Shown one piece after another: positions 18,106 to 26,249 of a stretch of DNA of 64,000 bases (its first letter is position 1; the number at the start of each line of letters is the position of its first letter). A program made the position numbers and the translations under genes. The stretch covers positions 67,824-131,823 of the forward strand of contig DASWNP010000015.1 of assembly GCA_036399175.1 (NCBI GenBank). The letters are read 5' to 3'. Source of the stretch: DASWNP01 sp036399175 (GTDB lineage Bacteria; Acidobacteriota; Blastocatellia; Pyrinomonadales; Pyrinomonadaceae). The notes beneath the pieces were generated by a model. That model was not told where the DNA came from, made no database searches, and saw nothing but the letters and a program-made list of their open reading frames with translations.

Positions 18106-18176
18106 AGGATGAATCAGAAAAGCACTCAACCTGCTTGAGAGGCTTTCATCCTTCCGCCTTCATCCTTCATCCTTGC
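18084..18176. repeat. heptamer palindrome containing the stop codons of lpxB and lpxD
   Basis: The left arm (18084-18113) reads AAGGATG, AAGGCGG, AAGGATG, AAGGATG, AA. The right arm (18145-18174), read on the other strand, is AAGGATG, AAGGATG, AAGGCGG, AAGGATG, AA. The variant unit has thus shifted by one repeat between the arms. In the frame GAT/GCG-GAA-GGA-TGA the unit ends both proteins: lpxB as AEG-stop, lpxD as DEG-stop. The centre (GCTTGAGAGGCTTTCATCC) matches the element at 1297 in inverted orientation. Confidence 0.9.
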
Positions 18177-19257
18177 TTTTCAGCTCGTTGAGTTCGCGGC
18201 GGAGCTGCTTTAGCTCGTCGCGCATCTGGGGCAGGCGGTGCATGTGGGCGTTGAGTCGTTTGTACTCTTCAAGCGGTTGGACGGGGATGCCCCACCAGAC
18301 GCCGGCACGGACGATTTTGCCGGGCAGGATTCCGGCCTTCGAGCCGATGACAGCGCCGCTCTCGACGCGCGCGTGGTCGCCCATCCCGACCTGACCGCCG
18401 ATGACCGCGTCGTCCTCGATAACCGTGCTCCCCGAAATGCCTGTCTGCGCGGCGATGACGACGCGCGCTCCTATCTGTACGTTGTGGCCGACCTGCACCA
18501 GATTGTCGATTTTCGTGCCCCGCCCGATGCGCGTCTCGCCGAGCGCCGCGCGGTCAACGCACGTCAGCGCGCCCAGCTCAACGTCGTCTTCGATGACGAC
18601 CGTGCCTATCTGCGGAAACTTGTGATAGACGCCCGCCTCGTCGCGCACGTAGCCGAAGCCGTCAGCGCCGACGACGACGCCCGCGTGAAGCACGACCCGG
18701 TCGCCGACCTCTACGCCGTCGTAGAGCGTCACGCCGGGATGAAGCGTCGAGTCGCGCCCGACGCGCACGTCGTCGCCGACGAAAGCACCGGCCAGAATCT
18801 GCGTCCCCGCGCCGACCCGTGTGCGTTCGCCGACCTGCACGTAAGCGCCCACGAAAACGCTCGCGTCAATCTCTGCGCTCTCGGCCACCTGCGCCGTCGG
18901 GTGAATGCCGGCCGCGCGTCGCTTCGGCGGGTGAAGCGCCCCTGCAATCAGGGCGAAGGCCAGCTTCGGCCGCGCCGTCTCAATCAAACACCTGACGCCC
19001 GCGCCCTCCTTCGTCGCCGCACCTTCATTCGACAGCCAGCCTGCGCTCGCCCCTTCGGGCACAATCAAACACGACGCGCGGCTTCGTCCCGCTTCCTCCA
19101 AAAGCTTCACGTCCTCGACAAAAGCGACCTCGCCCTCGCCCGCGCGCTCCAAGCTCGCCACGCGCCACACGCGCACGCCCGCGTCGCCGCCCGCCACGCG
19201 CCCGCCCACCAGCGCGGCCAGCTCCGCCGCCGTCTTACCTTCAAACTGTGTGCTCAT
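18160..19257 (-). CDS. lpxD: UDP-3-O-(3-hydroxyacyl)glucosamine N-acyltransferase LpxD
   Basis: LpxD transfers the second 3-hydroxyacyl chain from ACP to the glucosamine amino group in lipid A synthesis. An N-terminal uridine-binding region (about 1-105) precedes a long left-handed beta-helix of hexapeptide repeats (about 115-310) and a C-terminal helix (MRDELKQLRRELNELKS). The catalytic His lies in NLVQVGHNVQIG, and HAGVVVGADGFGYV is a strong LpxD signature. The length of 365 is normal. The ATG overlaps the upstream nuclease stop (ATGA) and has no ribosome site of its own, so translation is probably coupled. The C-terminal KDEG is encoded by a repeat arm. Confidence 0.95.
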   Translation of the reverse strand: MSTQFEGKTAAELAALVGGRVAGGDAGVRVWRVASLERAGEGEVAFVEDVKLLEEAGRSRASCLIVPEGASAGWLSNEGAATKEGAGVRCLIETARPKLAFALIAGALHPPKRRAAGIHPTAQVAESAEIDASVFVGAYVQVGERTRVGAGTQILAGAFVGDDVRVGRDSTLHPGVTLYDGVEVGDRVVLHAGVVVGADGFGYVRDEAGVYHKFPQIGTVVIEDDVELGALTCVDRAALGETRIGRGTKIDNLVQVGHNVQIGARVVIAAQTGISGSTVIEDDAVIGGQVGMGDHARVESGAVIGSKAGILPGKIVRAGVWWGIPVQPLEEYKRLNAHMHRLPQMRDELKQLRRELNELKSKDEG

Positions 19258-20345
19258 AAATTGGCATCATCGACATTCTGGCAGGCGATGCGTTGAATCA
19301 GATTGGTAATTGCATCGACCTGCGGCGACCAGTCTTCCGCTCTCAGGCTGACATGCTGTTGCTGAAAGTTCTGACCATTGTCCAGATTTGGTAATCGTCT
19401 TAGTTCTTCTCTTAATCTATTAGCCGCACCAGCGGCCTCTCCCTCGCCATGCCAACCGAGATTCAGTTCTAATACTCCGTTCGTAAACAGCGTGCAGAAT
19501 GACCTTCTCGAATTCAGTTGAGCGAACTTTGTGCCGAACGAACCTGTCTGATTTGAATTCCAACTAACCTGTCCGCATTTCATAGAAAGCTGATACAGCC
19601 TTTGCATATTTTCAACAATTGAGGCGTTCAACTGTTCCTTCGCCTTCGCAAAAAATGAAGACTCATCCCACTGTTGCTTCGAGCCGTTCACCTTCGGCGT
19701 GCTGACTTCCTTTGTCACTTCTGCGCCATATAACTTTGGAATTAGAACTTCGTACTTATCGAATTTGTAAAACTCCATCTCAACGCCATAGATGGTAAAT
19801 TGGCTGTTGCGGTTGACAAAAGTAATCAAGTTCTTCAAACGGTCTTCTATCTGATCCATTAGTACCACGAAGCGAAAATCTCCGGCGCTGAGGTTCTGTC
19901 GGATGGTTTGCAGTAGCTTCGTTACATCCTCAACTTCATTACCGAAGAAATCTTCTACCTTTTCACTCAAAGTCGTTTTGAAGCTTTTCGCAACTGATTG
20001 CTCCAACTTTGCAATGAACTCATCTGTATTCTCATGGCTTCGCCATAAGGCTGCTCCGTAATCCAGCGCCTGTGCCAGTACACGACGCTTATCTGGATTC
20101 TTAGCGAGCTTGGTTTCGATGATATAGATACTGCCATTTTGGTCTATGCCAATGGCATCTATTGGCCCGCTCTCGGTTGGAAATTCGCGCGCGAGTATCA
20201 ATAGACGCAAATCCTCTTCGATTTCATCTATAGGGATAGTATGCGGATTGTTTTTGATGTATGTCTGCAAGTAGTCTTCCAAAGCAATACTGGTTGGCTC
20301 AAGCTTTCGTGCGTTTTCGCCTTCTTCGGAAACAATAATACTCAC
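19254..20345 (-). CDS. PD-(D/E)XK-type nuclease-like protein inserted between lpxA and lpxD
   Basis: Residues 60-100 carry a restriction-endonuclease-fold core: Asp63 in GPIDAIGID, then Glu77 and Lys79 in IYIIETKLAK (D...ExK). A further run, RRVLAQALDYGAALW, resembles proteins of the NucS/DUF91-like group. The rest (about 140-363) is of unknown fold. The GTG at 20345 has a strong AGGAGG. The gene is visibly richer in A+T than its neighbours and uses codons they avoid, suggesting transfer. It sits in the lpxA-lpxD interval with a four-base overlap onto lpxD. A role in DNA defence or repair is inferred only from the fold. It has nothing obvious to do with lipid A. Confidence 0.8.
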   Translation of the reverse strand: MSIIVSEEGENARKLEPTSIALEDYLQTYIKNNPHTIPIDEIEEDLRLLILAREFPTESGPIDAIGIDQNGSIYIIETKLAKNPDKRRVLAQALDYGAALWRSHENTDEFIAKLEQSVAKSFKTTLSEKVEDFFGNEVEDVTKLLQTIRQNLSAGDFRFVVLMDQIEDRLKNLITFVNRNSQFTIYGVEMEFYKFDKYEVLIPKLYGAEVTKEVSTPKVNGSKQQWDESSFFAKAKEQLNASIVENMQRLYQLSMKCGQVSWNSNQTGSFGTKFAQLNSRRSFCTLFTNGVLELNLGWHGEGEAAGAANRLREELRRLPNLDNGQNFQQQHVSLRAEDWSPQVDAITNLIQRIACQNVDDANL

Positions 20346-20385
20346 GATTTGCTCCTCCTGTGAGAACAGAGTGGGTTATTGTCAA

Positions 20386-21195
20386 TCAAGTAACAATGAT
20401 TTCGTCATCAGACTCTCGGCCACGCCTTCCGGGGCGGGAGAAGCCTCGGCGCGAGTCGCGTATGAAGTCGAGGAGATGTCGGACGTTCGGGTCGTCGGTG
20501 CGTTCAAGCTCGCGGAGGGCTTCGGGGAGCGGGAGATTGGTTTGAAAGAGGAGACGATAGGCGCGCTTGAGTGCGCGGCGCGCGTCGGGGGAGAAGCCTG
20601 CGCGGCGCAGGCCGACGCTGTTGAGCCCGCGCAGGCGAGCGGGGTTGCCGTCGGTCGTGAAGAAGGGCAGAACGTCCTGCACGATTTTGGATTTTCCGCC
20701 GACCATCGCATAGCGACCGATGCGGACGAACTGGTGCGCGCCCACGTTCGACGACAAAAAGGCGTGGTCTTCGACCTTGATGTGACCGGCGAGGGCGACG
20801 CCGTTGGCGAAGATGTTATCGTCGCCCACCTCGCAGTTGTGCGCGATGTGAATGCCGACCATCAGAAAATTGCGCGAGCCGACGCGCGTCGCCTCACCCT
20901 CACCGCTCGCCCTGTGAATCGTCGCATACTCGCGTATCAGGTTATCGTCGCCGACGACGAGCGCGCTCCGCTCGCCCCTGAACTTCACGTCCTGCGGCTC
21001 GCCGCCCACAGTCGCGTGCTCGTAGACGCGGTTGCGCTCGCCCAGAGTCGTGTAACGCTTGACGACCGCGTGCGCGCCTATCTCGCAGCCCGCGCCTATC
21101 ACGACCTCATCTTCGATAAGAGCGTACGCGCCGACGCGCACGTCCCTCCCAATCTCGGCGCGAGGGCTGATGATGGCTGTCGGATGAGCTTGCAT
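20386..21195 (-). CDS. lpxA: UDP-N-acetylglucosamine O-acyltransferase LpxA
   Basis: LpxA makes the first committed transfer of a 3-hydroxyacyl group to UDP-GlcNAc in lipid A synthesis. It is a hexapeptide-repeat beta-helix from residue 1 to about 190 (HPTAIISPRAEIGRDVRVGAYALIE), with the catalytic His in GIHIAHNCEVGDD. The GNPARLRGLNSVGLRRAGF segment is the family hallmark joining helix and tail. The helical C-terminus ends in a basic, Arg/Gly-rich tail. At 269 residues it is of normal length. Its stop is 40 bases from the start of the inserted nuclease gene, whereas fabZ or lpxD would usually be the neighbour. Confidence 0.95.
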   Translation of the reverse strand: MQAHPTAIISPRAEIGRDVRVGAYALIEDEVVIGAGCEIGAHAVVKRYTTLGERNRVYEHATVGGEPQDVKFRGERSALVVGDDNLIREYATIHRASGEGEATRVGSRNFLMVGIHIAHNCEVGDDNIFANGVALAGHIKVEDHAFLSSNVGAHQFVRIGRYAMVGGKSKIVQDVLPFFTTDGNPARLRGLNSVGLRRAGFSPDARRALKRAYRLLFQTNLPLPEALRELERTDDPNVRHLLDFIRDSRRGFSRPGRRGRESDDEIIVT

Positions 21196-21361
21196 AGAGG
21201 TGTCCGCCGGGCGCGATGGTAGCTCTTCGCTTTCGCCGTCGCAAACGGCGAGCGAGAGTCGAGAGACGCCGAAAACAGTTCGACGCAGCCCGGCTGCCGC
21301 TCGCCTTCGAGGTCGCCGACCGTTTGCACGAATAGCTCGGCTTTCCGGTCGATGGAAATTT

Positions 21362-22090
21362 TTACTGCGTGGAGATAACGAGATTTTCTGTGCCGAGGCG
21401 CGTATCTTCAGGCGTCGCCCAGCGTCCTTGCAGGGCGCGCGGGGCGATGCGGTAGGCGACGACGCCCGCGCCCTTTCCGGCCTGTCCCCAGCCGACGATG
21501 AAGAGGTTGCCCTGACGAATGCCGACGCCGTCGTAGGTCTCCTGCGTCAGACGCCATTTGACCGAGTAGACTTCGCCCTTCGGCGTGATAGAGACAGTGC
21601 CCGAATAGCGTCGCTCGCCGTTGGCGCTCAAGCCTTTGACGATTCTGTAAGTGCCGTTCAGGTTAGCGCTTCCTTCAAGCACTTCTGCGCCGACGGCTCC
21701 GCGCTCGTCGGCCGATGTCCAGATGCCGTCGAGCCGCCCGGCGGCGATGCGGTAGGCGGCCACGCCGTAGTCTTCGCCCATCCCCCAGCCGACGGCGAGC
21801 GTGTCGTCGAGCTGAAGGCCGACGCCTTTGTAGACGACCGAGCCGGGAATCATCCAGACGAGATTCCAGGAGCCGCCCTGTCGCGCGATGTTCACCTTAC
21901 CCTCGTAGCTACCGCCGCCGCCCGGATTAGAGGACGAGGCGATTCTGTAAGAGCCGGACAAATCCCTTGCGACGCGGGGCGGCGTCGGCTGCTGTGCGGA
22001 GGCGACAAGGGAAGTGTCTGCCGGAGGGCAGAGCAGCGCGGCGGCGGCGGAGAGAGAGAGGAAGGAGAGAAGAAGTGCGAATCGTTTCAT
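21362..22090 (-). CDS. secreted protein with two tandem copies of an ~85-residue domain
   Basis: The ATG at 22090 has AAAGGA upstream and begins a signal peptide (MKRFALLLSFLSLSAAAALL). The mature protein is an internal duplication. The first copy runs from DLSGSYRI through VGWGMGEDYGVAAYRI to LDGIWTS. The second runs from NLNGTYRIVKG through VGWGQAGKGAGVVAYRI to LQGRWAT. Each copy is a string of short beta-strands with G-[TS]-Y-R-I, YKGVG/YDGVG and GxWxx repeats. I do not recognise a named family or catalytic residues. It follows the STAND-WD40 gene by about 110 bases on the same strand and might be co-transcribed with it. Confidence 0.8.
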   Translation of the reverse strand: MKRFALLLSFLSLSAAAALLCPPADTSLVASAQQPTPPRVARDLSGSYRIASSSNPGGGGSYEGKVNIARQGGSWNLVWMIPGSVVYKGVGLQLDDTLAVGWGMGEDYGVAAYRIAAGRLDGIWTSADERGAVGAEVLEGSANLNGTYRIVKGLSANGERRYSGTVSITPKGEVYSVKWRLTQETYDGVGIRQGNLFIVGWGQAGKGAGVVAYRIAPRALQGRWATPEDTRLGTENLVISTQ

Positions 22091-22199
22091 GTCGTGTCCT
22101 TTCTTTTCGAGCACGCTCGATGCGAGCGACGAATCTCGCACGGGGCGCGGGGTGCTTCGGCGGATGAAAAAGCTGCTTCGAGCGAACGGATGCTCTCAC

Positions 22200-25100
22200 C
22201 TATTCGTTCAAAAATTTCGAGACGGCAAGCTGTCTCTGCTCGGCCGTGTAGGTGCGCGCGAGGCGCGCTTCGGCTTCGGCGACGAGCGCGTCGAGTGAGA
22301 GGCTTGAGGTGTCGGGATTTTGTATCGTCCAGATGCGCGCGGAAGTGTCTTCGCTGCCGGTGAGAAGGAAACGATTGTCGGGGCTGAAGGCGACCGAGAA
22401 GACGGCGTTGGTGTGGCCGCGCAGCTCCATCAGAGGCTTGCGCTCGTGGAAGGGCTTCGCGGCTTCGGAGCGCCAGTCCCAGAGACGAGTCATGCCGTCC
22501 TGAGAGGCCGTCGCCAAGAGCCTCCCGTCGTCGCTCATCGCCACGCTTCTCACGGGAGCGAGCGAGGCTTGTAGGACGACCGGAGCGCTGCGCCCCTCTT
22601 CTGTCTGCCAGTCCCAGACGAGCGCCGTCGTATCGTCGCTGCCGGTGACGATGTATCGTCCGTCGCGGCTGAAGGCGGCGCTGTAGACGGTCTTGCGATG
22701 CTTGCCGCCGAGCTTGAGCGGATTTTTCTCACCCCTCGGCTCGCGCCACTCCCAGACACGCACGGTCGAAGTTCTGCCCGCAATCACGATATATCTGCCG
22801 TCCGCATCGGGGCTGAACGCGGCGCTGTAAACCACCGGGTATCTGCTCGCAAGCGGGCGCGGAGAAGGACTCGGAGCAGGACTCGGAGAAAGACCCGTAG
22901 AAAGAGTCGGAGAAGGACTCGGCGCGGCGTTGTGAGGGACGGACGGAGACATGGCCGGGCTGTTGCTCGTCGTGTTGGTCGTCGTATTTCTCGTCGGCGG
23001 ACTTGGAGCGGGCGTTGGGGATAAGGGCGCGAGCGCGTCAGGCGTCGGCGAGGGTGTGGGCGTCGGGGCTTCGTTGGCGGAGGCGAAGATAATCTCTCTG
23101 ACAGGGGCGCTCAGTCCCGTCTCCGCCTGCCACTCCCAGACGCGGACGAAACCTGCATCTCCGCCCGTCAGGATATAGCGTCCGTCGGGGCTGAAGGAGG
23201 CCGTCCAGATTTCCTGCTGCTCTTCAATCGTTCTCTCGACGCGCGCTCTGCCCGTCTGCCAATCCGCCCACACGCGCGCGCGCCCGTCCTGTCCAGCCGT
23301 CAGAACGTATCTGCCGTCGGGACTGAAGACGGCGACGAGAAGCGGCAACTTCGTCTCCTTCAGTATCGAGACGGTCTGGCCGCTCTCGGCATCGCGCACG
23401 CGCGCTTCGCTCTGGCTCTTCTCCGCATCGTTCCAGCCTGCCGTGACGACGTACTTACCGTCGGGGCTGTAGGCGACGCTGCGAATGACGTTCGACGCCT
23501 CGCTCGGCATGAGTGTGCGCAGGTGCGACGCTGCAAGCGCGCTCTGAAGAACGCGCTCGGCCTTCGTCGTGTGATGCGTTTTGACGGCTTCGAGGGCGAG
23601 CAGCAGACTCAAATCGGGATTGGTCGCAAGCTGCGATTTGGCGTAGGCGGCCAGCTCGCCCGAGCGCGCCGCGTTTCTCGCCCTGACGATGCCGTAGCGG
23701 ATGGCGACCACGAGCAGCACAACCATCAAGGCCACGACGCCCGCGAGCACATAGGAGTTGCGCTTCAGTCGCCGGGCGCGCAGGGTGGCGCGAGCCAGCT
23801 CTTTCTGCTTCTGCTCCTGCGTGTAGCGTGCGCGCCAGTCGAGAATCGCGCGCGCCAGAAGGTCGTGGAAGACCTCGAACTGAACGGGCTGGTCGGGCGC
23901 GGCGATGACTCTGAGGATACGCATGTCGGACGCGCTCAGGCGTTCGAGAATCGACTGTACCTCGGCCTCCGCCAGCCCAGTCCACTCGGCGAGCGCGGCG
24001 GGTTGCTGCGCGATTTTTGTGCCCGAAGGCGTGACGAGATATTGAAGCAGCCGCGCGGCGGTCTGTAGCTCCGAAGAATTGAGCTTGCCGAGCGCGGTGT
24101 CGAGATGCGTGCTCGCAATCTTGTGCGTCCCTCCGAGCGCCCGGTAGGTTTGCAACCGCAGGAGGCGCGAGCCGACGTGCGTCTCTTCTTCCCAGAGGCG
24201 CGTCAAGACCATCTGCAAAAACGGCGTGGCGATGCGCGCGTCAGTTGTCTTCGCGCTGCGCGGCAGCCCGACGCGCCCCTGACCCGCCTGTTCGTTTCTG
24301 TCGCCGACGCCGCTCGCCGCCAAATCTTCGAGCAACGCCGCGACAAGCTCGTCTTCAATTGTCGCTTCCGTGTCCGAAGCACCGGCTTCGCCTGAAGAGT
24401 TCGCCGTCTCCGACGAGCGTCGCAGCTCGTTCGTCCGGCGGTTATATTCTTCGAGCGGCTTGCGGATGGCTTCTTCGGCCGAAGCGCGGTCGAGATGTTC
24501 GAGCCGGAGCATGTTGTTCAGGAGCGTCGGGATGCGACCCTGAAAACGGTCGAGCTTGCTGACGCCCTCCTCGCGCAGCGAGATGAGAAAGCTGACCTTC
24601 ACGTCGCGGCGGTTGACGGCGCGGGCAAACTCGGCCTCGAAGTCGTCGCCGGGCGCGGGCGTCGGATGATAAAGGAAGTACTCTTCAAACTGGTCGAAGA
24701 TAAGAAAGAGCTGAGCGCCGAGCGCCGTCTGCACCTGCGCGAAAAACTGGTCGAGCGGGGCAGCCGTGTCGGCCTCGATGCTTCTTCCGGTCTGTTTGAA
24801 GGCGGAGAGCAGAACTTCTCGCTTGAGGTCGGAGGAAAAACTCTCCGCCTGCCAGTTACGAAAAACCACGACGACCAGAGGCGGCCTCTTCTCCAGGCGG
24901 GGCACACCCTCAGTCGAAGCAGAGCTTTCCCCTGAGCCGTCTTCGGCGACTTCAAGCTCGGGTATCTTTTTCAGTTGCGGGACGACGCCCGCCAGGAGGA
25001 TGGAGCTTTTGCCGACGCCGCTCGCGCCGTAGAGAATCGTGAGTGAAGCGGCGTAGAGATTCGAGATGATGATTGACTGGTCGCGCTTGCGCCCGAAGAA

Positions 25101-25205
25101 GTAGCGGCTGTCTGCTTCGGTGAAGGGCTGCAAGCCCTGATACGGAGAGGTGCGCGGGCGTGAGATTGTGTCGATGATGTTGGGGGCGGCGCTCATCGTC
25201 GTCAT
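22200..25205 (-). CDS. nSTAND1-type ATPase with transmembrane helix and WD40 repeats
   Basis: The N-terminal part starts with a SPYQGLQPFTEADSRYFFGR lead-in and a P-loop GASGVGKSS (about 60-70), then Walker B LFLIFDQFEEYF. This is the signature of the nSTAND1 group of signal-transducing NTPases. A winged-helix-like region follows, then one transmembrane helix (YVLAGVVALMVVLLVVAIRYG). The C-terminal half holds seven or so WD40 blades (SVAYSPDGKYVVTAG, ASFSPDGRYILTGG, SVAFSPDNRFLLTGS), interrupted by a Ser/Pro/Thr-rich linker. Such proteins act as membrane-tethered sensor switches: the propeller senses, the ATPase oligomerises and an effector is released. The ATG at 25205 lies 22 bases after the SIR2-like gene stop, so the two are probably one transcript. 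Confidence 0.9.
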   Translation of the reverse strand: MTTMSAAPNIIDTISRPRTSPYQGLQPFTEADSRYFFGRKRDQSIIISNLYAASLTILYGASGVGKSSILLAGVVPQLKKIPELEVAEDGSGESSASTEGVPRLEKRPPLVVVVFRNWQAESFSSDLKREVLLSAFKQTGRSIEADTAAPLDQFFAQVQTALGAQLFLIFDQFEEYFLYHPTPAPGDDFEAEFARAVNRRDVKVSFLISLREEGVSKLDRFQGRIPTLLNNMLRLEHLDRASAEEAIRKPLEEYNRRTNELRRSSETANSSGEAGASDTEATIEDELVAALLEDLAASGVGDRNEQAGQGRVGLPRSAKTTDARIATPFLQMVLTRLWEEETHVGSRLLRLQTYRALGGTHKIASTHLDTALGKLNSSELQTAARLLQYLVTPSGTKIAQQPAALAEWTGLAEAEVQSILERLSASDMRILRVIAAPDQPVQFEVFHDLLARAILDWRARYTQEQKQKELARATLRARRLKRNSYVLAGVVALMVVLLVVAIRYGIVRARNAARSGELAAYAKSQLATNPDLSLLLALEAVKTHHTTKAERVLQSALAASHLRTLMPSEASNVIRSVAYSPDGKYVVTAGWNDAEKSQSEARVRDAESGQTVSILKETKLPLLVAVFSPDGRYVLTAGQDGRARVWADWQTGRARVERTIEEQQEIWTASFSPDGRYILTGGDAGFVRVWEWQAETGLSAPVREIIFASANEAPTPTPSPTPDALAPLSPTPAPSPPTRNTTTNTTSNSPAMSPSVPHNAAPSPSPTLSTGLSPSPAPSPSPRPLASRYPVVYSAAFSPDADGRYIVIAGRTSTVRVWEWREPRGEKNPLKLGGKHRKTVYSAAFSRDGRYIVTGSDDTTALVWDWQTEEGRSAPVVLQASLAPVRSVAMSDDGRLLATASQDGMTRLWDWRSEAAKPFHERKPLMELRGHTNAVFSVAFSPDNRFLLTGSEDTSARIWTIQNPDTSSLSLDALVAEAEARLARTYTAEQRQLAVSKFLNE

Positions 25206-25227
25206 CGCGGCAGTGCCTCGCGCTCGT

Positions 25228-26139
25228 TCAGTCTGCGTGCGCGCGTAGCTGCGCGACGAACTCGTTGATGTCAACGTCGTAGATATTCACTTCGCGCGAT
25301 TTCCAGAGGTGAGTCTCCAGCTCGGAGGGGCGAAACTGGATAGCCCAGGAGCGCAAATCCTTCTTTTCGTCGGCGCGCAGATTTTTCAGGACGACGCGCA
25401 GATTCCAGTCGTTGAGGCCGTAGCCCATGAAGAGGAAATGGTGCGTGAGGAAATGCTGGACGAAGCTTGCCGGGACGGCCGTCTGCCCGGTCATGCGCGA
25501 GAGAAATTCGACGTAGTCCTCTTCGGTGATGACGTAGCTGTCCCAGCGCGGCTCGTCGGCTCTGTCAACCGTGCCGTGCATCTTGTAGATGACGGTCGTC
25601 TGTTCGAGGTCGATGTAGAGCTTGTTGGGCTCGACGATTTCGGGCTCCGCCGCGCCGTGCCGCCACCAGAGGACGGATGCCTTCCACTCTTCCTTGTCGG
25701 TCGGATGCACGACGAGGTCGAAGGAGCGTCCGGCCTTACGGAAAGCCTGCTCGGTGAGGTCGTCGTAGTTGGTGGTGACGATGAGCTGCGGGGCCTGGAT
25801 GTCCTGCGCGAGATAATGGTGAATCGAGCAGGGCTCGAAATCACGATTGAAGATGTCCTTCAGCTCGTCAATCAAGCCTTCGCGCCCCGTCGCATCGACG
25901 TAGTAGGAAGCCACTTTGGCGAGGTCTGCCGTTGCCTTCTCGTCCTCTTCGGGAAAGCTGCTGTTTCTGGCGAGCAGGCGCGAAAGCTCCCCGCCGCTCG
26001 GAAGGAAGTTAGAATTCTTCTTATCCCACTGTGCGCCGGGCGGCTCGCGCATCCCGAAGTTCACGCCCGCGCCGAGAAACGGCACGACCTTTCCCTTCTT
26101 CAGCGCCTTGACGATTGCCGGATAAGGCGGCTCGGCCAT
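25228..26139 (-). CDS. SIR2-like domain protein (probable NAD-binding effector)
   Basis: A 303-residue protein that is almost entirely a SIR2-like Rossmann domain. The glycine loop is VVPFLGAGVNFG (about 18-29), the Asn/Asp motif is VTTNYDDLTEQA (about 126-137), the His motif is YKMHGTVD (about 184-191) and the C-terminal strand is FMGYGLNDWN (about 238-247). These are the landmarks of the SIR2_2-type enzymes that act as NAD-depleting effectors in several phage-defence systems. There is no zinc-finger cysteine cluster, which argues against a classical protein deacetylase. It sits between the esterase-CHAT and STAND-WD40 genes on one strand. NAD hydrolysis is inferred from the family and has not been shown here. 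Confidence 0.88.
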   Translation of the reverse strand: MAEPPYPAIVKALKKGKVVPFLGAGVNFGMREPPGAQWDKKNSNFLPSGGELSRLLARNSSFPEEDEKATADLAKVASYYVDATGREGLIDELKDIFNRDFEPCSIHHYLAQDIQAPQLIVTTNYDDLTEQAFRKAGRSFDLVVHPTDKEEWKASVLWWRHGAAEPEIVEPNKLYIDLEQTTVIYKMHGTVDRADEPRWDSYVITEEDYVEFLSRMTGQTAVPASFVQHFLTHHFLFMGYGLNDWNLRVVLKNLRADEKKDLRSWAIQFRPSELETHLWKSREVNIYDVDINEFVAQLRAHAD

Positions 26140-26174
26140 AACTCGCTCCCGGAGTTCAGAAATCGAAGAGCAGC

Positions 26175-26234
26175 CGTCTCAAGCTCTCGCGCCCGCCGAC
26201 CCCAGACGTGAAATCTGCTTGAGAGCTTGAGACG
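26175..26234. terminator. inverted repeat between the esterase-CHAT and SIR2-like genes
   Basis: Perfect fourteen-base arms CGTCTCAAGCTCTC (26175-26188) and GAGAGCTTGAGACG (26221-26234) lie in the 110-base gap. It resembles the CTCTCAAG/CTTGAGAG core of the heptamer palindromes at 1297 and 18084. It could attenuate or stabilise the operon message. Confidence 0.6.
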
Positions 26235-26249
26235 CCTGCCCGGCTTCAA

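Noticed and set aside
22861..22935. GGACTCGGAG-like repeats in the STAND-WD40 gene, considered as a separate DNA repeat
   Set aside because: They encode the Ser/Pro linker in frame (PSPSP repeats) and are explained by the protein.
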